Source of the DNA: Colias croceus
Taxonomy: Eukaryota > Arthropoda > Insecta > Lepidoptera > Pieridae
NCBI RefSeq assembly: GCF_905220415.1
Contig: NC_059567.1
Coordinates: 1,426,001 to 1,490,000 of the forward strand
Reading direction: 5' to 3'
Length of the DNA stretch: 64,000 nt
Shown piece after piece: positions 1 through 11,636 of this stretch (position 1 is the stretch's first letter; each line of letters begins with the position of its first letter). The translations under genes and the position numbers were made by a program. Under the pieces are notes generated by a model, which was not told the origin of the DNA, did no database searches, and saw only the letters and a program-made list of their open reading frames with translations.

Positions 1-1190
1 AAAATGGAAACCGGGGGTCGGAGAGAAATTCTGAGTATGCAGTTTTATAAATTTGGCCGATTAGAGCACAGAAGTCAATTTTCGGACCGATCGTAAAGTA
101 ACCGGCGCCACCATCTTGCTTTGAAAAATTGGGCATTTTTGAAAAAAAAATTGCGTCCAATTTGAAATTTCTCGATTGCCCTGGTAGCGCCCCATGTTCC
201 TCATCATTTTTTAGTTCTACACCCCCCGGCTATCTAGTGCCATTTCGGAGAGCCGTCCAATTTCACGTTGTATGAAACTTGGAAACCAGCGGTGGAAACT
301 CGATAATGAGTATGCCATCTTAATGTGCGGCTCGATTAAAGCCCCTGTGCCAAGTTTCAGCGCAATCGGATCAGCGATGGCCATTTTAGCATTTGTATGG
401 CGGCGGCCATTTTTTCCGCCATTTTGAATTTTTTTCACTATCTGTGGTAATTGCTCGAGGTCTACTCCAAGTTTAGTTCGAGCACCCCAGATGCAGCTGC
501 TACCGTTTGCGCGGGCCGTTGACCGTCTTCGAGAGATGAGGGAAAGTTTAAGATTTCGGATTTTTCTGGATATCCTGGGAGCTGGGCGAGTACGAATGCG
601 TCATTGGTGTATTTCTCCATTGCACCACCTCGTCTAAATTTACGTTTTTATGTTTGCGCGAAAAATGGAAAAATTCCAAAATCGAGCGTCTCACTATGGC
701 TCCCTGGTAGCGTCCCAGGGTGGTGATCATTTTTAGTTTCGGCACCCCCCACCCAACTCGCACCGTTTCCGCGGGCCGTTGGAGTTTACGTTGTATGGAA
801 GTTGGAAACGGGGGCCCGGAGCCACTCGAACGGGGCACCGATCGATTCGCCGGCTCGAACAGAGCACGTGTGCCAAATTTGAGACGTAAGGATTCATAAA
901 CGGCGATTTTGGCAAAGTACGGCGGCCATCTTGTTTTCGCGAAAATCCCCATTTTTCCACCTCCCCTGGTAATCGCCACCAGTTCCGAGCATTTTTTGTT
1001 CAGACACCCCCCCTCCAGGTGGCACCGTTTCTGCGCACCTCCAGGGGTCCACTCTCTTGTCCAGGGTGTTGGAGATGTCAATATTTTTCCGGTGGTCACT
1101 CGGCGCACCTCTACACGGTCACGTCGAAATCCCCCCAACTTTCCGCGTAGTTTCCGAGAAACCCGATGTCAGTCAGTCAGTGAGTGGTAG
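1..1190. repeat. Satellite-like unit 1: block of diverged ~260-bp monomers (left end cut by window)
   Basis: Related monomers begin near 179, 446, 700 and 965, each with a CTGGTA start, a TCATTTTT-AGTTC stretch, a run of C residues, an ACCGTTT box, a GGCCGTT or AGCCGT box, TTGTATGGAA and a GGCGGCCAT-TTTT segment. Spacing is 256-267 bp. The same monomers in the same order recur at 5549, 8318 and 10765, so the block belongs to a higher-order repeat. It ends in CAGTCAGTCAGTG followed by a TATATATTATAA stretch. Open frames on both strands, including a 196-aa frame at 548-1138, come from the repeat and show no sign of selection for protein. Function is unknown; it may be a satellite or the amplified tail of a large TE. 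Confidence 0.8.
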
Positions 1191-1227
1191 TGTAGCTTTA
1201 TATATTATAACTAGCTGGTGCGTTGTG

Positions 1228-1249
1228 CGCGGGCTGCAAGCAGCCCGCG
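1228..1249. other. Perfect hairpin, GGGCTG type
   Basis: Stem CGCGGGCTG, loop CAAG, stem CAGCCCGCG: nine perfect pairs. The same 22-nt version lies at 1428, 6593, 6793, 9365 and 9566, always at the same place in the ~195-bp repeat. Confidence 0.85.
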
Positions 1250-1618
1250 AGCCCCTTTTGCCCCTGAGTTGAAGCAATAGGGCAGTCATTTGAAAATGCA
1301 TTCGAATTTCCTGTCCATTTGTTACATCTGCTAACAGCGATTCTACAGTCAGTCGGTAATGCTTATAAATTCCCCATTCAAGTATTCTCCACTCCGGGAG
1401 GCTGTCCACCTTCGAGGGTGCGTGGTGCGCGGGCTGCAAGCAGCCCGCGAAGCATCCCAGGGCAGAAATCTTCAGTCATTTGAAAATGCGTTAAAATTCC
1501 CCGTCAATTTGCTTTTATCTGCTAACAGCGATTCCACAGTCAATCGGAAGTGCTTATAAATTCCCCATTCAAATATTTTCTATACCGGGGGGCTATCCAC
1601 CATCGAGGGTGCGTGGTG

Positions 1619-1640
1619 CGCGAGCTGCAAGCAGCTCGCG
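1619..1640. other. Hairpin, GAGCTG type with paired base change
   Basis: Stem CGCGAGCTG, loop CAAG, stem CAGCTCGCG. Compared with the copy at 1228, one G-C pair has become A-T, both arms changing together. The same version lies at 4057, 6983 and 9756; the last has loop CACG and an intact stem. A third version at 5143, 7918 and 10361 has GGGCAG in the left arm and keeps one A-A mismatch. Confidence 0.85.
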
Positions 1641-2154
1641 GCTCATCCCAGGGCAGAAATCTTCAGTCATTTGAAAATGCATTCGAATTTTCTGTCCATT
1701 TGTTACATCTGCTAACAGCGATTCTACAGTCAGTCGGTAATGATTATAAATTCCCCATTCAAGTATTTTCCACTCCGGGAGGCTGTCCACTTTCGAAGGT
1801 GCAGGTGCGTCTCATCCCGGGGCAGAAATTTTCAGTCAATTGAAAATGCATTCGAATTTCCTGTCCATTTGTTACTATATGCTAACAGAGATTCTACAAT
1901 CTACAGTCAATGATGAAAAATCATTGATTCCCGATGAAAAATACACTAAAAAGTATTAAATAAAAAATAACTACGTTAAAAAAACCGACTTCAAAAACAG
2001 AAAAGTAAAAAATAAAAACGATTTAATATACCTACTTAATTACTACATAATATTTAGTTGTGCTATTTACCTTACTTGCAACTCAAGAACTACATTATTC
2101 GCAATACAAAAATACGCTATTTTCAATACAAAAACAGAGAGTAGTGTGCTACTA

Positions 2155-3592
2155 AGGTAAAGGCTCCTAATACGGCGGTAGTCAAAATCGCTTCCTAATA
2201 CGGTGGTATTTCTATTTTCGAGTTTTATTCCTGTTTTATAAATTTTAAGTACACCAAAACGTAAGCTATTTATTCCAAATTTATTACTCCATGACTTAAC
2301 AAACGTTTGCAAGTATAGCACATAGACAACACAACAAGATCAATCAATCTGTGTAACGGCATCGACATGAGAGGTGTTTCCATACAAACGCGAAACAACA
2401 AAAGTAAGTACACTAATATTTATAAACTAAGTTTTTCGTATTAAAAAGCCGTTCAAGTTTGTATATGTATTGTTTATTGCATTTTCCTACTATTACACTC
2501 ACTATTTAAATAGCTTGTTTCATATTTGTAAGTCATTTTCTACCCAAAAAATAAGAAATAAAATACCGCCGTGATATGATACAAATTTTATAGATTAATC
2601 CTAATACGGTGGCATAACTCCGAAATAGGAAAAATACTGGGCATGTTTAATTGTTTATAACTTTCATTTTATTCACTTATTGAATTAATTCCAAGATTAG
2701 TTGGAATAATTATTAATCTGATAAATTAGAAACCATATTCTGCGGTATGTTTTCTTAATTAGAAATCCTGTTAAATATGAAAATGGTTGAGTACAAAATG
2801 TTTGTTTCTTAGAAGGGGTAAAAATAGGAAGGTGTATTTTAATGTATCACAAATCATTTATTTTGTATAACTGTTGATTTGAGTTTTACACATCTGAGCC
2901 AAAAAACTGTTATCATTTGATTAAGCATTTACATTCTCTTGTTTATCGAATTTTTGGTGGGTCAGAATTAGGATTATTAAAAACACGAGTAGTTTTCCTA
3001 TTACGGTGGTAGATATTTCCAGGTAACTCTGTATTAGGTTATATATGATCTCCTATTACGGCCCTATTTCATAGAACTTAAAATTACCAGATTTAGGGTT
3101 GCGTAAATAAATAAGAAGTTTTGTGTCTTTTTTTGTGGATTCTTATTTGATATGCGTATTTTTTTTTCCGATAAAACTAAAAGCATAAATGAAACACATT
3201 AAAAGTGAATCAACGTAATCAAACCAATGGTTAATGAATAAAAAACTTACAATTTACTTTACTAACACATTCCTATTATTTAACAAATATTATTTGCACG
3301 GAACTTCAATGTATATAATATCTGACCCTCCGTATTAGGAGCCGCCTACCGCAGTATTAGGCTCTGACCAAAATCATACCTCCGTATTAGGGAAAATCGA
3401 CATGACTATTTAAATATTTTTTTAAAATAAGAAATATCATGAAAATAAACATAGACTCAACAGCAATACAAAATTTAAGTTCCACTTTTAACGATAAAGT
3501 GGTTTGGCACCTTTAGAAAGACTTACAAATGCTTATTTTTGATACTTACTTTCAAATGTTGCGAAATACCTCCGTATTAGGTGCTTTTACCT
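2155..3592. mobile_element. Non-autonomous TIR DNA transposon with mirrored CCTAATACGG motifs
   Basis: The ends are inverted repeats: AGGTAAAGGCTCCTAATACGG on the left and, read inward from the right, AGGTAAAAGCACCTAATACGG, each continuing into GGTA. A TA dinucleotide flanks both ends (2153-2154 and 3593-3594), which fits a TA-targeting family but proves nothing alone. Inside, CCTAATACGG-like motifs run in the plus sense at 2166, 2194, 2600, 2997 and 3052, and in the minus sense at 3027, 3327, 3348, 3378 and 3567. This mirror layout suggests transposase binding sites. No transposase is encoded. Confidence 0.65.
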
Positions 3593-3639
3593 TATTGGTG
3601 TAAGTCCTACGCTTATAAAGCGTGAACGATTGGCTTATT

Positions 3640-3870
3640 CACTCAATAAAATATTTATTTATTTATTTAAAAGACATCACATGCCATTACAGGACAATGC
3701 CCAATGCGACAGAGATACAATTTTATAAAACAAAAAAAAACTTAACTAAATTAAAATAACATACATAAATTAACAAAGAAATATAAGCTTTGAATAACTT
3801 CTTAACAAAAACAGATTAACTGTACTATCACCCTTGCGAATTCAGTTTAATATGTGTGAAGATGTATAAA
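3640..3870 (-). repeat. Probable LINE 3'-end remnant
   Basis: A (TTTA)n tract at 3650-3670 is followed by AAAAGACATCACATGCC and other low-complexity DNA. Read on the minus strand this is a tailed LINE 3' end of the kind common in Lepidoptera. No coding part is present, so the family is open. Confidence 0.35.
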
Positions 3871-3922
3871 ACATATTGAAAACTTCAGTCTTTTTAGTAG
3901 CGTCGATTAAAATCAAATTCAT

Positions 3923-4260
3923 TATGCATTAAAATTCCCCGTCAATTTGTTATTATCTGCTAACAGCGATTCCGCAGTCAATCGGAAGTGCTTATAAATT
4001 TCTCATTCAAATATTTTCTATTCCGGGGGGCTGTCCACCTTCGAGGGTGAGTGGTGCGCGAGCTGCAAGCAGCTCGCGGCTCATCCCAGGGCAAAAATCT
4101 TCAGTCATTTGAAAATGCATTCGAATTTCCTTTCCATTTGTAACATCTGCTAACAGCGATTCTACAGTCAGTCGAAACTGCTTATAAATTACTTAATCAA
4201 ATGTTGTTAAATTTTTGAAACGTCTTATCGATAGCGGGCAGTGACTTTTCATAATAAACT
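3923..4260. repeat. Unit 1: ~195-bp hairpin repeat, continued, and 87-bp spacer
   Basis: The repeat resumes with GCATTAAAATTCCCCGTC, the hairpin lies at 4057-4078 (GAGCTG type), and a spacer starting at about 4175 with GCTTATAAATTACTT leads into the 115-bp array. The spacer contains TTGAAACGTCTTATCGATAG and recurs at 4536, 7104, 7427 and 9878. Confidence 0.7.
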
Positions 4261-5095
4261 GTTCAAGAGTTAACCTAACACGCTCGTCGCTTCGCTCCTC
4301 GCTACCTATGTATTTGAATATTTAGGCCGGCCGCTGCCGCGACTCGCTCGCTTCGCTCGCTTGGCTCGTGCGATAGGTAGTTCAAAAGTTAACCAAACAC
4401 GCTCGTCGCTTCGCTCCTCGCTACCTATTTGAATATTTAGGCCGACCGCTGCCGTGACTCGCTCGCTTCGCTCGCATGGCTCGTGCGGTAGTTCAAAAGT
4501 TAACCTTACACGCTCGTCGCTTCGCTCCTCGCTACCTAAACTGCTTATAAATTACTTATTTAAATATTGGTAAAATTTTTGAAACGTCTTATCGATAGCG
4601 GGCAGTGACTTTTCATAATAAACTGTTCAAGAGTTAACCTAACACGCTCGTCGCTTCGCTCCTCGCTACCTATTTGAATATTTAGGCCGGCCGCTGCCGC
4701 AACTCGCTCGCTTCGCTCGCTTGGCTCGTGCGATAGGTAGTTCATAAGTTAACCTAACACGCTCGTCGCTTCGCTCCTCGCTACCTATTTGAATATTTAG
4801 GCCGGCCGCTGCCGCAACTCGCTCGCTTCGCTCGCTTGGCTCGTGCGATAGGTAGTTCATAAGTTAACCTAACACGCTCGTCGCTTCGCTCCTCGCTACC
4901 TATTTGAATATTTAGGCCGGCCGTTGACGCGACTCGCTCGCTTCGCTCGCTTGGCTCGTGCGGTAAGTAGTTCAAAAGTTAACCTAACACGCTCGTCGCT
5001 TCGCTCCTCGCTACCTATTTGAATATTTACGCTGGCCGCTGCCGTGACTCGCTCGCTTCGCTCGCTTGGCTCGTGCGGTAGTTCAAAAGTTAATA
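4261..5095. repeat. 115-bp tandem array, copy 1
   Basis: About seven monomers start near 4261, 4380, 4492 (short), 4625, 4740, 4855 and 4970; full-length spacing is 115 bp. Each has GTTAACCTAACACGCTCG, two runs built from CGCTTCGCTC, then TTTGAATATTTAGGCCGG and GGCTCGTGCG. An 87-bp spacer interrupts the array at 4536-4624. Because 115 is not a multiple of three, the Arg/Ser/Glu-rich open frames shift between copies and are not genes. Confidence 0.85.
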
Positions 5096-7865
5096 AATAT
5101 TTTCTACTCCGGGAGGCTGTCAACCCTCGAAGTAGCGCGGTGCGCGGGCAGCAAGCAGCCCGCGGCGCCGTCTTTTGCCGTTGCTCTTCAATCACCCTTC
5201 CTACTATGGAAATTTCCATACAAAATTTTCGAAAAAAAAAAATTCGCTTTTTTACCAAAAATTTTTACATGTCTGGAAGCGGACCAGGTTTTGAAGCATT
5301 TTTTACTTCGACGACCCCAACCTACCTGCCACCGGTTCAGAGAGCCGTTGAATTTCGTGATGTATGGAAAATGGAAACCAGGGGTCGGAGAGAGATTCTG
5401 AGTATGCAGTTTTGTGAATATGGCCGATAAGAGCACAAAAGTCAATTTTTAGACCCATCGTAAAGTAACCGGCGCCACCATCTTGCTTTGAAAAATTGGC
5501 CATTTTTTGAAAAAAAATTACGTCCAATTTGAAATTTCTCGATTGCCCTGGTAGCACCCCATCTTCCTGATCATTTTTTAGTTCTACACCCCCCACCTAT
5601 CTTGCGCCGTTTCGGAGAGCCGTCGAATTTCGCGTTGTATGAAACTCGGAAACCAGCTATGGAAACTCGATTATGAGTATGCCAACTTAATATGCGGCTC
5701 GATTAAAGCCCCTGTGCCAAGTTTCAGCGCAATCGGACCAGCGATGGCCGTTTTAGAATTTGTATGGCGGCGGCCATTTTTTCCGCCATTTTGAATTTTT
5801 TTCACTATCTGTGGTAATTGCTCGAGGTCTACTACAAGTTTAGTTTGAGCACCCCAGATGTAGCTGCTACCGTTTGCGCGGGCCGTTGACCGTCTTCGAG
5901 AGGTGAGGGAAAGTTTAAGATTTCGGATTTTTCTGGATATCCTGGGAGCTGGGCGAGTACGAATGCGTCACTGGTGTATTTCTCCATTGCACCACCTCGT
6001 CTAAATTTACGTTTTTATGTTTGCGCCAAAAATGGAAAAATTCCAAAATCGAGCGTCCCACTATGGCTCCCTGGTAGCGTCCCAGGGTGGTGATCATTTT
6101 TAGTTCCGACACCCCCCACCCAACTCGCACCGTTTCCGCGGGCCGTTGGATTTTACGTTGTATGGAAGTTGGAAACTGGGGCCCGGAGCCACTCGAACGG
6201 GGCACCGATCGATTTGCCGGCTCGCACAGAGCACGTGTGCCAAATTTGAGACGTAAGGATTCATAAACGGCGATTTTGGCAAAGTACGGCGGCCATCTTG
6301 TTTTCGCGAAAATCCCCATTTTTCCACCACCCCTGGTAATCGCCACCAGTTCTGAGCATTTTTTGTTCAGACACCCCCCCTCCAGGTGGCACCGTTTTTG
6401 CGCACCTCCAGGGGTCCACTCTCTTGTCCAGGGTGTTGGAGATGTCAATATTTTTCCGGTGGTCACTCGGCGCACCTCTACACGATCACGTCGAAATCCC
6501 CCCAACTTTCCGCGTAGTTTCCGAGAAACCCGATGTCAGTCAGTCAGTGGTAGTGTAGCTTTTTATATATTATAACTAGCTGGTGCGTTGTGCGCGGGCT
6601 GCAAGCAGCCCGCGAGCCCTTTTTGCCCCTGGATTGAAGCAATAGGGCAGTCATTTGAAAGTATATTCAAATTTTCTGTACATTTGTTACATCTGCTAAC
6701 AGCGATTCTACAGTAAGTCGTTAATGCTTATAAATTCCCCATTCAAGTATTTTCCACTCCGGGAGGCTGTCCACCTTCGAGGGAGCGTAGTGCGCGGGCT
6801 GCAAGCAGCCCGCGAAGCATACCAGGGCAGAAATCTTTAGTCATTTGAAAATGCATTCGAATTTCCTATCCATTTGTTACATCTCCTAACAGCGATTCTA
6901 CAGTCAGTCGGTAATGCTTATAAATTCCCCATTCAAATATTTTCTATTCCGGGGGGCTGTCCACCTTCGAGGGTGCGTGGTGCGCGAGCTGCAAGCAGCT
7001 CGCGGCTCATCCCAGGGCAGAAATCTTCAGTCATTTGAAAATGCATTCGAATTTCCTTTCCATTTGTAACATCTGCTAACAGCGATTCTACAGTCAGTCG
7101 AAACTGCTTATAAATAACTTATTCAAATATTGTTAAATTTTTGAAACGTCTTATCGATAGCGGGCAGTGACTTTTCATAATAAACTGTTCAAGAGTTAAC
7201 CTAACACGCTCGTCGCTTCGCTCCTCGCTACCTATTTGAATATTTAGGCCGGCCGCTGCCGCGACTCGCTCGCTTCGCTCGCTTGGCTCGTGCGATAGGT
7301 AGTTCAAAAGTTAACCTAACACGCTCGTCGCTTCGCTCCTCGCTACCTATTTGAATATTTAGGCCGGCCGCTGTGTGGTAGTTCAAAAGTTAACCTTACA
7401 CGCTCGTCGCTTCGCTCCTCGCTACCTAAACTGCTTATAAATTACTTATTCAAATATTGGTAAAATTTTTGAAACGTCTTATCGATAGCGGGCAGTGACT
7501 TTTCATAATAAACTGTTCAAGAGTTAACCTAACACGCTCGTCGCTTCGCTCCTCGCTACCTATTTGAATATTTAGGCCGGCCGCTGCCGCAACTCGCTCG
7601 CTTCGCTCGCTTGGCTCGTGCGGTAGGTAGTTCATAAGTTAACCTAACACGCTCGTCGCTTCGCTCCTCGCTACCTATTTGAATATTTAGGCCGGCCGTT
7701 GACGCGACTCGCTCGCTTCGCTCGCTTGGCTCGTGCGGTAAGTAGTTCAAAAGTTAACCTAACACGCTCGTCGCTTCGCTCCTCGCTACCTATTTGAATA
7801 TTTACGCTGGCCGCTGCCGTGACTCGCTCGCTTCGCTCGCTTGGCTCGTGCGGTAGTTCAAAAGT
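5096..7865. repeat. Satellite-like higher-order unit 2 (complete, 2.77 kb)
   Basis: Order: GGGCAG-type hairpin (5143), ~260-bp monomers from about 5283, 5549, 5813, 6070 and 6331, the CAGTCAGTCAGTGG tail, three ~195-bp hairpin repeats (6593, 6793, 6983), 87-bp spacer, then the 115-bp array (7188-7865). Monomers in the same position of different units resemble each other more than neighbouring monomers do, the mark of a higher-order repeat. Confidence 0.8.
7188..7865. repeat. 115-bp tandem array, copy 2
   Basis: About six monomers, one shortened near 7370-7425 and followed by an 87-bp spacer. It ends with the AGTTCAAAAGTTAATAAATA junction also seen at 5080 and 10300. Confidence 0.85.
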
Positions 7866-10310
7866 TAATAAATATTTTCTACTCCGGGAGGCTGTCAACC
7901 CTCGAAGTTGCGCGGTGCGCGGGCAGCAAGCAGCCCGCGGTGCCGTCTTTTGCCGATGCTATTCAATTACCCTTCCTACTATGGAAATTTCCATACAAAA
8001 TTTTCGAAAAAAAAAAATTCGCTTTTTAGCAAAAATTTTTATGTGCGTGGAAGCGGACCAAGTTTTTAAACATTTTTTACATTGGTGACCCCAACCTAAG
8101 TGCCACCAGTTCAGAGAGCCGTTGAATTTCGTGATGTATGGAAAATGGAAACCGGGGGTCGGAGAGAAATTCTGAGTATGCAGTTTTGTAAATCTGACCA
8201 ATCAGAGCACAGAAGTCAATTTTCAGACCGATCGTAAAGTAACCGGCGCCACCATCTTGCTTTGAAAAATTGGCCATTTTTGAAAAAAAAATGGCGTCCA
8301 ATTTGAAATTTCTCGATTGCCCTGGGAGCGCCCCATCTTCCTGATCAATTTTTAGTTCTACACCCCCCGGCTATCTAGTGCCGTTTCAGAGAGCCGTCGA
8401 ATTTTGCGTTGTATGAAACTCGGAAACCAGCGATGGAAACTCGATTATGAGTATGCCATCTCAATGTGCGGCTCGACTAAAGCTCCTGTGCCAAGTTTCA
8501 GCGCGATCGGACCAGAGATGGCCATTTTAGAATTTGTATGGCGGCGGCCATTTTTTCCGCCATTTTGAATTTTTTTCACTATCTGTGGTAATTGCTCGAG
8601 GTCTACTACAAGTTTAGTTTGAGCACCCCAGATGTAGCTGCTACCGTTTGCGCGGGCCGTTGACCGTCTTCGAGAGGTGAGGGAAAGTTTAAGATTTCGG
8701 ATTTTTCTGGATATCCTGGGAGCTGGGCGAGTACGAATGCGTCATTGGTGTATTTCTCCATTGCACCACCTCGTCTAAATTTACGTTTTTATGTTTGCGC
8801 CAAAAATGGAAAAATTCCAAAATCGAGCGTCCCACTATGGCTCCCTGGTAGCGTCCCAGGGTGGTGATCATTTTTAGTTCCGGGACCCCCAACCCAACTC
8901 GCTCCGTTTCCGCAGGCCGTTGGAGTTTACGTTGTATGGAAGTTGAAAACGGGGGCCCGGAGCCACTCGAACGGGGCACCGATCGATTCGCCGGCTCGAA
9001 CAGAGCACGTGTGCCAAATTTGAGACGTAAGGATTCATAAACGGCGATTTTGGCAAAGTACGGCGGCCATCTTTTTTTCGCGAAAATCCCCATTTTTCCA
9101 CCACCCCTGGTAATCGCCACCAGTTCTGAGCATTTTTTGTTCAGACACCCCCCCTCCAGGTATCACCGTTTTTGCGCACCTCCAGGGGTCCACTCTCTTG
9201 TCCAGGGTGTTGGAGATGTCAATATTTTTCCGGTGGTCACTCGGCGCACCTCTACACGATCACGTCGAAATCCCCCCAACTTTCCGCGTAGTTTCCGAGA
9301 AACCCGATGTCAGTCAGTCAGTGGTAGTGTAGCTTTATATATTATAACTAGCTGGTGCGTTGTGCGCGGGCTGCAAGCAGCCCGCGAGCCCCTTTTGCCC
9401 CTGGGTTAAAGCAATAGGGCAGTCATTAGAAAATGTGTTAGAATTCCCAGTCCATTTGTAATTTTCTGCTAACAGCGATCCCACAGTCAGTCGGTAATGC
9501 TTATAAATTCCCCATTCAAGTATTTTCCACTCCGGGAGGCTGTCCACCTTCAAGAGAGCGTAGTGCGCGGGCTGCAAGCAGCCCGCGAAGCATCCCAGGA
9601 CAGAAATCTTCAGTCATTTGAAAATGCATTAAAATTCCCCGTCAATTTGCTATTATCTGCAAACAGCGATTCCACAGTCAATCGGAAGTGCTTATAAATT
9701 TCAAATTCAAATATTTTCTATTCCGGGGGCTCTCCACCTTCGAGGGTGCGTGGTGCGCGAGCTGCACGCAGCTCGCGGCTCATCCCAGGGCAGAAATCTT
9801 CAGTCATTTGAAAATGCATTCGAATTTCCTTTCCATTTGTAACATCTGCTAACAGCGATTCTACAGTCAGTCGAAACTGCTTATAAATTACTTATTCAAA
9901 TATTGTTAAATTTTTGAAACGTCTTATCGATAGCGGGCAGTGACTTTTCATAATAAACTGTTCAAGAGTTAACCTAACACGCTCGTCGCTTCGCTCCTCG
10001 CTACCTATTTGAATATTTAGGCCGGCGCTGCCGCAACTCGCTCGCTTCGCTCGCTTGGCTCGTGCGGTATGTAGTTCATAAATTAACATAAAACGCTCGT
10101 CCCTTCGCTCCTCGCTACCTATTTGAATATTTAGGCCGGCCGTTGACGCGACTCGCTCGCTTCGCTCGCTTGGCTCGTGCGGTAAGAGTTCAAAAGTTAA
10201 TCTTACACGCTCGTCGCTTCGCTCCTCGCTACCTATTTGAATATTTACGCTGGCCGCTGCCGTGACTCGCTCGCTTCGCTCGCTTGGCTCGTGCGGTAGT
10301 TCAAAAGTTA
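7866..10310. repeat. Satellite-like higher-order unit 3 (complete, 2.45 kb)
   Basis: Same order as unit 2: hairpin at 7918, ~260-bp monomers (about 8060, 8318, 8588, 8845, 9106), hairpin repeats at 9365, 9566 and 9756, spacer, and a short 115-bp array (9961-10310). It is shorter because the array has only three monomers. Confidence 0.8.
9961..10310. repeat. 115-bp tandem array, copy 3
   Basis: Three monomers, with several small deletions and one degenerate copy near 10074-10110. Confidence 0.85.
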
Positions 10311-11636
10311 ATAAATATTTTCTACTCCGGGAGGCTGTCAACCCTCGAAGTTGCGCGGTGCGCGGGCAGCAAGCAGCCCGCGGTGCCGTCTTTTGCCGAT
10401 GCTATATTCAATTACCCTTCCTACTATGGAAATTTCCATACAAAATTTTCGAAAAAAAAAATTTCGCTTTTTAGCAAAAATTTTCATATAGCTGGAAGCC
10501 GACCAAGTTTTTAAACATTTTTTACCTTGGTGACCCCAACCTAAGTGCCACCAGTTCAGAGAGCCGTTGAATTTCGTGATGTATGGAAAATAGAAACCGG
10601 GGGTCGGAGAGAAATTCTGAGTATGCAGTTTTGTAAATCTGACCAATCAAAGCACAGAAGTCAATTTTCAGACCGATCGTGACGGAACCGGCGCCACCAT
10701 CTTGCTTTGAAAAATTGGCCATTTTTTGAAAAAAAATTGCGTCCAATTTGAAATTTCTCGATTGCCCTGGTAGCACCCCATCTTCCTGATCATTTTTTTG
10801 TTCTACACCCCCCACCTATCTCGCGCCGTTTCAGAGAGCCGTCGAATTTTGCGTTGTATGAAACTCGGAAACCAGCTATGGAAACTCGATTATGAGTATG
10901 CCAACTTAATATGCGACTCGATTAAAGCCCCTGTGCCAAGTTTCAGCGCGATCGGACCAGCGATGGCCGTTTTAGAATTTGTATGGCGGCGGCCATTTTT
11001 TCCGCCATTTTGAATTTTTTTCACTATCTGTGGTAATTGCTCGAGGTCTACTACAATTTTAGTTTGAGCACCCCAGATGTAGCTGCTACCGTTTGCGCGG
11101 GCCGTTGACCGTCTTCGAGAGATGAGGGAAAGTTTAAGATTTCGGATTTTTCTGGATATCCTGGGAGCTGGGCGAGTACGAATGCATCATTGGTGTATTT
11201 CTCCATTGCACCACCTCGTCTAAATTTACGTTTTTATGTTTGCGCCAAAAATGGAAAAATTCCAAAATCGAGCGTCCCACTATGGCTCCCTAGTAGCGTC
11301 CCAGGGTGGTGATCATTTTTAGTTCCGGCACCCCCCACCCAACTCGCACCGTTTCCGCGGGCCGTTGGATTTTATGTTGTATGGAAGTTGGAAACTGGGG
11401 CCCGGAGCCACTCGAACGGGGCACCGATCGATTCGCCGGCTCGAACAGAGCACGTGTGCCAAATTTGAGACGTAAGGATTCATAAACGGCGATTTTGGCA
11501 AAGTACGGCGGCCATCTTGTTTTCGCGAAAATCCCAATTTTTCCACCACCCCTGGTAATCGCCACCAGTTCCGAGCATTTTTTGTTCAGACACCCCCCCT
11601 CCAGGTATCACCGTTTTTGCGCACCTCCAGGGGTCC
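10311..11636. repeat. Satellite-like unit 4 (cut at 11636)
   Basis: Hairpin at 10361, then ~260-bp monomers at about 10502, 10765, 11030, 11288 and 11549. The match to other units stops inside the last monomer, after ACCTCCAGGGGTCC. The next base onward is LINE sequence. Confidence 0.8.

Larger units (their letters stand above)
1191..1905. repeat. Unit 1: ~195-bp tandem repeats, each with a GC-rich hairpin
   Basis: Three tandem copies of a 191-200 bp repeat carry the hairpin at 1228, 1428 and 1619. Around each lie GGGCAGAAATCTTCAGTC, a CATTTGTTACATCTGC box, GCTAACAGCGATTC, and ATAAATTCCCCATTC. A fourth partial copy lacks the hairpin (from 1800). The block is broken near 1905 by a 2.0-kb insertion and resumes at about 3923 with the matching sequence, which shows that the insertion is secondary. 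Confidence 0.75.
1906..3922. mobile_element. 2.0-kb insertion that splits satellite unit 1
   Basis: The flanks rejoin as a normal ~195-bp repeat, and no other unit contains this DNA. It is AT-rich and has no credible gene. Near the left edge CAATGAT/ATCATTG forms a small hairpin, followed by an AAAACCGACTTCAAAAAC stretch seen in other repeats of this window. The middle (2155-3592) is a separate TIR element. The right part holds a (TTTA)n tract. Both borders are uncertain by roughly 10 bp. Confidence 0.6.

Noticed and set aside
4261..5095. Open frames rich in Ser-Glu-Arg repeats (up to 120 codons)
   Set aside because: They come from 115-bp repeats made of CGCTTCGCTC words; the period is not a multiple of three and frames break in each array.
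4261..5095. CRISPR-like regular repeats
   Set aside because: Monomers are tandem with no unique spacers, in a eukaryotic genome.
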